From: Emydura subglobosa
Lineage: Eukaryota > Chordata > Testudines > Chelidae
DNA length: 64,000 nucleotides
Reading direction: 5' to 3'
NCBI GenBank assembly: GCA_007922225.1
Contig: ML679960.1
Location: 4,286,198 to 4,350,197 of the forward strand
Shown here: piece after piece, positions 57,401 to 64,000 of the stretch
Numbering within the stretch: the stretch's first letter is position 1
Layout: each line of letters begins with the position of its first letter
The notes under the pieces: generated by a model
Seen by the model: the letters and a program-made list of their open reading frames with translations, nothing else
Database searches by the model: none
What the model was told of the DNA's origin: nothing
Translations under genes and position numbers: made by a program

Positions 57401-59115
57401 AACTCCCTCTGCCAGGACTAGCATAGCCAAGTCAGCTCAAGAGGTGGGACTATTCACTGTGTTCTGTGAAGGAATGGTGAAGCATCAGCCGCTCCTCTCC
57501 CAGGGAAATTGTGACTCTGGTGTCCTTTCCTTCTGGCTTCTAAAGCTGCCAGTGGCTGAAAGCCACAATCTGCCCTTTTATCATCATGTGGGCAGCAGAA
57601 ATCCCTACTTTTCAATGCCCACATCCATAAGTGCAATTCAAACAAGACTTTATTTTGCAACTTACAAACATATAATTATATATGTCACAGTGATCCAATC
57701 AGGGAACAGAAACTTACCATGTGCTTTTAAGTATCCAGTCAAAACAGGCTGAATTTCAAACCCTGAATCTCTGATATCTGCCATGAACTGCTTGTTAGTA
57801 AGCTACAAACCAGTAATTAGTGGGAGTGCTTATTCAGCTGATAATTTTGAATAACGAGCACATGTGATAAGAGAGCGATCTGTCCATGGACAAAGAGGCA
57901 AAATCGATTGAGTAATCTTATTCATTATAAATGATTTTCCAGCTGAACTGCAGGTACATTTTGCTCAGAAGCTGCTAGTGGTTGCTGAGAGAGCCTGGTA
58001 TCATAAAAGAGACCAAGAAGAAGGAGAAATGGTTTCACAGCTAGTGGCAGTTTGAAAAGGTGATAGGGCTGTGCCAATTTACACCCGCTGAGAAATCTGC
58101 CCATGTGAAGTTATGGTGTTTTGTGTTACCCCCTTCATGGCTGGCTTATGTGTGGTAATAAAGAAGTATCTGTTGCCTGAACCTGGTTTCACACATCAAA
58201 AGGGTGTGAAAACTGGGCAAGATAAAAATTTGTATCTGCCACAGTCAAACTCAGCCACCATCCTCTGCAATGGGCCAACAACATGCTGAAGATGTTGAAT
58301 CAATGTCATGATGGGGTCCTACATATGTGCAGGTTGAACACTATGGACAAACAGTCAGATTTCCACTCACTCTTTGTGGTGAAGGGCAACAATCCAGCTC
58401 TACTGGATAATTGTTGCTTGAAAAAATCTGGGTGAACTGGCCAGAAAGTCACACAGGTCACCGGTCACCCCATGTCCTTACTCAGATACCACCAATGGTT
58501 GAGGGGTAAGACTCAGAAGAGAAGAGACTACTTCAATTTGGGAGAGGTATCAGGTAGATCTAGGGAAGATATTTTCAAATTTTGAACGTGGTCAAAGGGG
58601 AAAAGATGGGATAGATTTTCCCCAAAGAGATTGGGAAATATTTTCCCTTTTTTGGACCTGCTCTTGTGTCGAGAACACTGGGTGCCACACAGTGCAAGGC
58701 AAGGCCAGAGAAGGGGAACGGCGTTATGCCCTGTTTAAGAACAGGGATGAAATCTAGAGTTGGCTGGGAAATGGTTTTCCCATCCTGGGTAACATTTTGA
58801 GATTTCAAAAATGTTCCCATTCTGAGTTGGGACAAACCTGAGACCTTTCCAAGTGTTTTTGTGAAAAATTTGAAGGAGAGAGAGAGACCCCATTATATCC
58901 AATAGCCTCATGAACAGGGTACTTAGAGATGTGGGTTCCAGTTCCTGATCCACTCAGGACCATCAGGGATTTGTAAAGGTGTCTACTACAGGAGACTCCT
59001 AATTGAGGGTAGTCAGAAAAAGTCCTTATGAGCCATGAATGGATTCCAGAAATTCCACAAAAAAACTCCAAACAGTTTATAGACTGAGAAGATTTTAAAA
59101 AAATCCTGGAATCCT
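54409..59115. other. Gene-poor DNA, no gene seen
   Basis: No supported gene or intact transposon. 54420-55200 is AT-rich and repeat-free, with ATTA/TAAT cores and repeated ATGCAAATTA words (about 54950 and 55076), so it might hold a regulatory element. An old-repeat-like segment lies at 56040-56170. A 129-codon open frame at 57363-57752 has no recognisable domain. Confidence 0.4.
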
Positions 59116-59290
59116 TGTCTACTATTATTATCATTATTATTATTTACTTATATTATGGCAACCTCAAGAGGCACTTACTGGAATTGAAGCCCCACTGTGC
59201 TAGGTGCTGTATAAACACATCATAAGACACAATGACTGCACCTGTAGAACTTATAACTCAAGCAGAAAAGACTCACTAAAGGTGAGAGGG
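59116..59290 (+). repeat. Ancient sauropsid interspersed repeat
   Basis: The wording ATTATTATTATTTACTTATA, then GCCCCACTGTGCTAGGTGC, TGTATAAACACATCATAAG and GAACTTATAACTCAAGCAGA is that of an old repeat common in turtle and bird DNA. It is heavily diverged and noncoding. The family name is not certain. Confidence 0.6.
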
Positions 59291-60739
59291 GAAACAAGCA
59301 CAGAGTAGATCCCACAGTAAAAAATAGACTATTCCTTTCACTGTGTTCCCTAGCTTTATAACGTACAAATCTTACTAGATGAAGCAGGAATCTGCATGAT
59401 ACTCCTTGCATACTTGTTTCAATAAAGAAATATTTAAAAAACCAGAAGTGCTTACTTTTGCACATTATTCATCCTGATAAATGCAATTATGAAGTGGCTT
59501 TAGAAAACTGGAGACAGTTGGAGTTTTATAATAGACCTAATGCACAGATCTCCTTTTAGGTATACATTCTACTTCATACCAGCAATTGGATCTGTATTTC
59601 AGGATGGGTGTTTCACTTCTTTCCTGATTAGTCCTTCAGCCTTTGATCCCCAGGCCTTATCACCCTACCCAAGCCACATGCTAATTGCTCAGGAAGGTAT
59701 TGCATGTCAGAGCTCCTCATATCTTTGAAAAGCATCATGTTGTAGATTGTCATAAGCATGAGTTTTTATACCCTGTCCACCTTTCTAGCTGCACTTGTAT
59801 TAGTCATTTATTTGTCCATTACTCAGAGACAGAAAGCATTTTATTATTTAAACTTTTCTCAAAAAAACAAACAGTCAAATTATTCTTCAGAGGAGAGAAA
59901 GAGATTTGGGGGAAGTGTGTGGAGCATAACTAACAGTTATAGCAGACCAGCAATATAAGTATGCAAAGCAGTGTTACATCAACCACAAATATACACAACA
60001 AATCCTCCTAGCCTTTAATCCTAATTGTATTAATAATGTTATAATTAACTCCCTCCAGATTTGCCATACTCTAAATAGCGAATGGGCCTCCATGGTCTTT
60101 TGGATAAGTTTCCTGGCATTTTTTTTTTTAATGAATGAAATGTTTTTCTTCTGAGAATGTTGGATTTGAACACAGCTAACCCACCTGAAATACTGTTAGT
60201 TGTAAAACATTTTAAATGAATGGAGTGGGTGAGCTGCTTCTGCAATAAAAACACAACCATTGAGGGAGCTCTTTACTGATGGTTTTACTCTTGAGTCACA
60301 AGTCCTGGATCTGCAGTCAGTTCCACCTGGGTGTATATTTGTGTCTGCACAGAGCCCTGTCGTCTTATTGGGATGCTCAGCACTTTTGGAAATCAGACCA
60401 CTTATTAGGACAGGGGGACCGCATGGTAGGCACCTGCTTTTGAAAATCTTGGCCATAAAGATTCAGAACATAGAAAACAAAGTCATGCCAGTTACATGCA
60501 TCACTGCGCTCATATTTATTATTAATATAACTAGTTACTTAAATGCATTTTCAAACAGCAAATTTGATATTAGGACTTGTGACAATTTGGAGAATATATC
60601 TATATCCAATTTATGATTTCTGCAGGAGATTATGAACTTTCTGTATGTATCTTTACCAAGCTGCAAACTCTATTTTGAAAGTGAAGCTTGCTGACGTCTC
60701 TGCTGTCCTCTTAGCTCCATGCTGGGTCAGAATTCTAAG
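59291..60739. other. No gene seen
   Basis: AT-rich DNA. 60280-60430 carries old-repeat wording (GATGCTCAGCACTTTTGG, AATCAGACCACTTATTAGG). The 118-codon open frame at 60260-60616 overlaps it and is not supported as a gene. Confidence 0.45.
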
Positions 60740-61260
60740 GGGGGTAGTGGTACAGGGCTAACAGCAGAGTCATGACATTTGGATGCTCTTCTATTCAAAT
60801 AGAAGCATGCTAGATAAAAGGCTGGCTCCTACCCAGGAGAACTAGTTTATCAGGGGAGAGGTTGCCTGGCAATTAAGTCAGCTGGAAGAGGTCTGTGATC
60901 ACATGATTAGGCTAATCAGAGTGTTACCTGAAAAAGGGGGCTGGAGGTTATAAAGAAGAGGGTCCTTCAGCAGCTATAGGAAGCAGAAGAGAAAGCTACC
61001 TGGGCTAGAAGAGCTCCAAGATTTGGAAGAGAAATCATGCACTGCAGGTAAAAGATCCTAGGAATCCCAGAGTACTCTGTTTATCCCCAGAGAACTCTCC
61101 AGAATAGTGAGGAAGCTGAAGAAGGGGAAATATGGATAGGTATGTTCAATAGTTTGTCTAGGCCTGTGCCTATCTTGTGTTCTTAAGTAAAGAGAGATGG
61201 TGTTTTCAAACCCTGTGCAAAGTCTGTCTGTGTGGCTGTTTACTTTCACTACAGCATGCC
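60740..61260 (+). mobile_element. Possible LTR-like or other retroelement segment
   Basis: A purine-rich unit has a TATA-like box (GGAGGTTATAAAGAAGAGGG, 60945-60964), a downstream G/A-rich leader and TTCTTAAGTAAAGAGAGATG near 61180. The layout resembles a retroelement promoter, but terminal repeats, a primer site and duplications were not found. Weak call. Confidence 0.2.
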
Positions 61261-62910
61261 CCTGAAGGAGTTAGCTGTAAACCAGAAGGCTTTCACCTGT
61301 GGTAGGTTTCTGGGAAATGTGCAAGAGCTGTTGGGAAGGCTTTAGGGAGACAGCACTAGCTTCAGGGCGAGGCAATTGGACCGGGTCATCCCTACTGCCA
61401 AGAGGGCGATCAGACACAAGGTCTGCACCTGTAGTGTGTGTGCCTAGTGACCCAAAGCTGAGGATAATGCCCAAACACTGTCCAACTCCAGCAAACTAAG
61501 GACACGTGGGATTCAGTGTTTGGATCCCCTCACAGCAGTCTAGTGAATGTCCACCAGGGGGAGCTCAATCAGACATAGGACAGGATTTAGACAGCCATTC
61601 ATTATCTTTCTCCCAGTGCTGGTAAATATCCAGAGCTTGCCTTCACTTCTTAATTTAACATTGTTTTCCCAAGGAAAGCATGAAGGAGACACCATGACTA
61701 AGTGAACAATATGCCTTCTGTTTTGTGTGCCTGAAATGTTCAGTGATAGCAAAGAACATACAATGGTTATGAAATAACCAAGACTTTCCCAGTGATTCTG
61801 GCTGTACTGTGTGTTATATCTTTTGAAAACATACCTGCCATTCTGCAGGAGCTTTTGGGAATGTGATTATTCATTCAGCAGATTTCAATTTGCGGCAGCA
61901 ATTTAAATTGCTGAAAATATTGAAACAAACGTTCAGGGTAGGTGTAAATGGCTGCTTGGCGCATGGTGGTATGTTCCTGAGCCATGTGTTCAGTGGGATA
62001 CTTACACACAGCCATGTTTGAGCCCAATGTTAAAAACAAACTAAGCCAGAGGGCCAGATTCTCTCCCCAGGGTGCTTGGTCACTCAGGTGGTGCAAAGGG
62101 GACAATTATTGATAGTATCTGGATAGTTGAGAATTCCCTGGAAGGTGGGGGGAAATCTTCCAGTAGGTATAAAGCTGCTGCAGCTGTCTTCTATGCTACT
62201 CTCCCCTCCTGGCAGGTAGGTGGCATCTATGCCCTCCAGCAATTCTCAGCTGGTGGACCTTCCCTTGGCAACCATTGATGTAGGCTACAGCAACCCCAAG
62301 GCTGCTCTAACTTCTGCTAGGGCTAGAACTAGAGATGCACAGGGCAGTGAATGAGGGATCCATGACTGGCTCCCTGCTGTCAACTTTCTCCTCTTCAGCT
62401 TCATGCACATCTCTGTGCTGGAGACAATTGGGCCCAGTACTTTTTCTTTACCAAAAAAAAAAAAAAAAAGTTTCTTTGTCCTTATTTTTTCCCACTGTGA
62501 CATTCTCTGTGTTATGCAGAACTGGTTTTTGCCCCCTCTCTTCCCTCTATTTTGAAGAATCTTAATAAATAAAAGATGTGAATACAAAATTGCTATTCAA
62601 GTTAAATTGTCTCAAATTATGCCTAGAACTAAACAAAAATCCAGTGATATGTGATTTCTCTGGGTGAAAGCAGCTCAGCACTATTCAATTCCATAGAAAA
62701 GATATAAAGAAACAAACAAAAAAAAATCCAGACAAGGAAAAAAAGAAAAAGAAAGAAAGAAATAACAGGTTAATATTTTAATGTACTGAAGATGTGTCTG
62801 AACAGAACCAGTGCTAATGTTTACTATCATTTTAAGCTCAGTTCTCAGTATCTTAAAACCAGCAGCTCGATAGTCTTGTCAGTATCTTCAGTATGCCATG
62901 TCTTTTATTG
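61261..62910. other. No gene seen
   Basis: No supported gene. There is an A run at 62452-62469 and an A/G-rich purine tract at 62710-62765. Confidence 0.45.
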
Positions 62911-63142
62911 TACATAAGAATATAAGAACGGTCATATTGGGTCAGACCAATGGTCCATCTAGCCCAGGATTCGGTCTTCCAATAATGGCCAATGCCAAGT
63001 GCTTCAGAGGGAATGAACAGAACAGGTAATTATCAAGTGATCCAGCCCCTGTCACCCATTGCCAGCTTCTGGCAAACAGAAGCTAGGGACACTTTTAGCA
63101 TGGTTTTGCATCCCTGCCCATCCTGACTAATGGCTTTTTATT
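62911..63142 (+). mobile_element. Turtle-type interspersed repeat (GGGTCAGACC...GGTCCATCTAGCCC)
   Basis: The segment runs from CATAAGAATATAAGAACGG through GGGTCAGACCAATGGTCC, AGAGGGAATGAACAGAACAG and CCAGCTTCTGGCAAACAG to CATCCCTGCCCATCCTGAC. This is one of the most abundant dispersed repeats of turtles and is also known in related reptiles. It is noncoding here and truncated, and it supports the taxonomic reading. Confidence 0.85.
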
Positions 63143-64000
63143 GTCTTTGTTCTTCCTTTGCTCAGCTGGTAACATACAATAGCCTTGCACTTTATACTTA
63201 TTTCAAGACAGACTGCAGCAGTTATAAATATCTCCCCTGTATTGAAGGCAGCAAATAAAAAAGTGATATGCTTCAGCGGCTGGGCTTCTCAATTGCTTCA
63301 CACAAGAGATTCTGTCAACGAAGCATCACAAAATAAAAATGTTGTCAGTTTCCTGTTTTGTATAGGCTTGAAGAAGCAAATCTTTGGCTACATTCAGAAT
63401 AACAGTTCTAAAATTACAGCCAGAACTGCTTTTCCTCTTCTACTTCTTTGATGAACCACTTGACCAGCAAGAATGGATCTTTCCAAATAAACTGGTAGAG
63501 TCATGGTCACTTCTCGAATATGTAAATTCAGGCTGTAGTTTGGATATGGATTTGACTAGGAATGCTCCCAAAAATTTTTTTTCAGGAAATAAATACTGGC
63601 CAAATTGAGATTTAGTGTTCAGCATGAATGTAGCCCATAGCCAAATGCCAAGTAAGAGACACAATTTTTTTCTTTTTTACAGAACTGCTTTTCAATCAAA
63701 TACTCACAGACCTGCTATTCTTCTCAATTTAAGAAAACAAAATGTCCCATAAATTCTGTGCAGGGCCTTTAACCTACATAGCATGTATTCCTTTCTTTTT
63801 CTACTATTGTTTCTTTCAAGAACAGTGCGTCTATGAACCCATCAACTGTGCATACATAGGCACCAAGGTCATCAGCTGAGGTGCACAAGTAATGGGGAGA
63901 ATGATCAGTGGACATTTTAGGGAAATGGGCTTTAGTCTCATGATGTTTATACTCTTGTTGTTGTTTGTTTTTGTATTACAGTAGCACTTTGAGGACCCTA
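63143..64000. other. No gene seen
   Basis: AT-rich DNA without recognised gene or repeat up to the window end. Confidence 0.45.

Overview
The window is vertebrate nuclear DNA: spliced genes, long non-coding stretches, CpG islands and decayed transposons. The repeats point to a sauropsid, most likely a turtle. They include many CR1 LINE 3' ends, two Harbinger elements that each still carry remnants of both a DDE transposase and a Myb/trihelix gene, nested MITEs, and the 'GGGTCAGACC...GGTCCATCTAGCCC' repeat that is very common in turtle genomes. The taxon is inferred from repeat recognition; a crocodilian is less likely and a bird less likely still.

Two genes are present, tail to tail. The terminal coding exon of POLA1 (DNA polymerase alpha catalytic subunit) is on the + strand at 3962-4134. 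All five coding exons of ARX (aristaless-related homeobox) are on the - strand between 22265 (ATG) and 11532 (stop). The exons read through in frame to a 505-residue protein with an eh1-like octapeptide, a GCC-encoded polyalanine tract, a long acidic tract, a Q50 paired-type homeodomain, a second polyalanine tract and a C-terminal OAR motif. The POLA1-ARX convergent pair matches the gene order at human Xp22.11. Human ARX is 562 aa; the shortfall here lies largely in the first and third polyalanine tracts, which are nearly absent.

Region by region: 1-3961 is presumably the last POLA1 intron. 4135-11531 is the convergent intergenic interval; it holds both 3' UTRs, a repeat-free AT-rich block (6741-7620) that looks like conserved non-coding DNA, and a large CpG-rich island (8131-9720) belonging to no visible gene. 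11532-22790 is ARX with its promoter island. 22791-27450 is repeat-poor upstream DNA, a plausible home for ARX enhancers. From about 30.8 kb to the end is a gene-poor interval with layers of mobile DNA: an 860-bp-offset direct repeat, Harbinger-1 (34187-37345), an L2-like LINE relic, a three-level nest of DNA transposons (40465-41528), Harbinger-2 (44574 to about 48400), an internally deleted endogenous retrovirus with 4-bp target duplications (48685-49963), and three CR1 copies in tandem (50.0-54.4 kb), one of them broken by several insertions.

No tRNA, rRNA, CRISPR array or bacterial-style operon is visible. The items most worth following up are the ARX polyalanine architecture, the orphan CpG island, a splice-flanked open exon-like segment at 44480-44561, and a provirus whose two LTRs share R-U5 but not U3.
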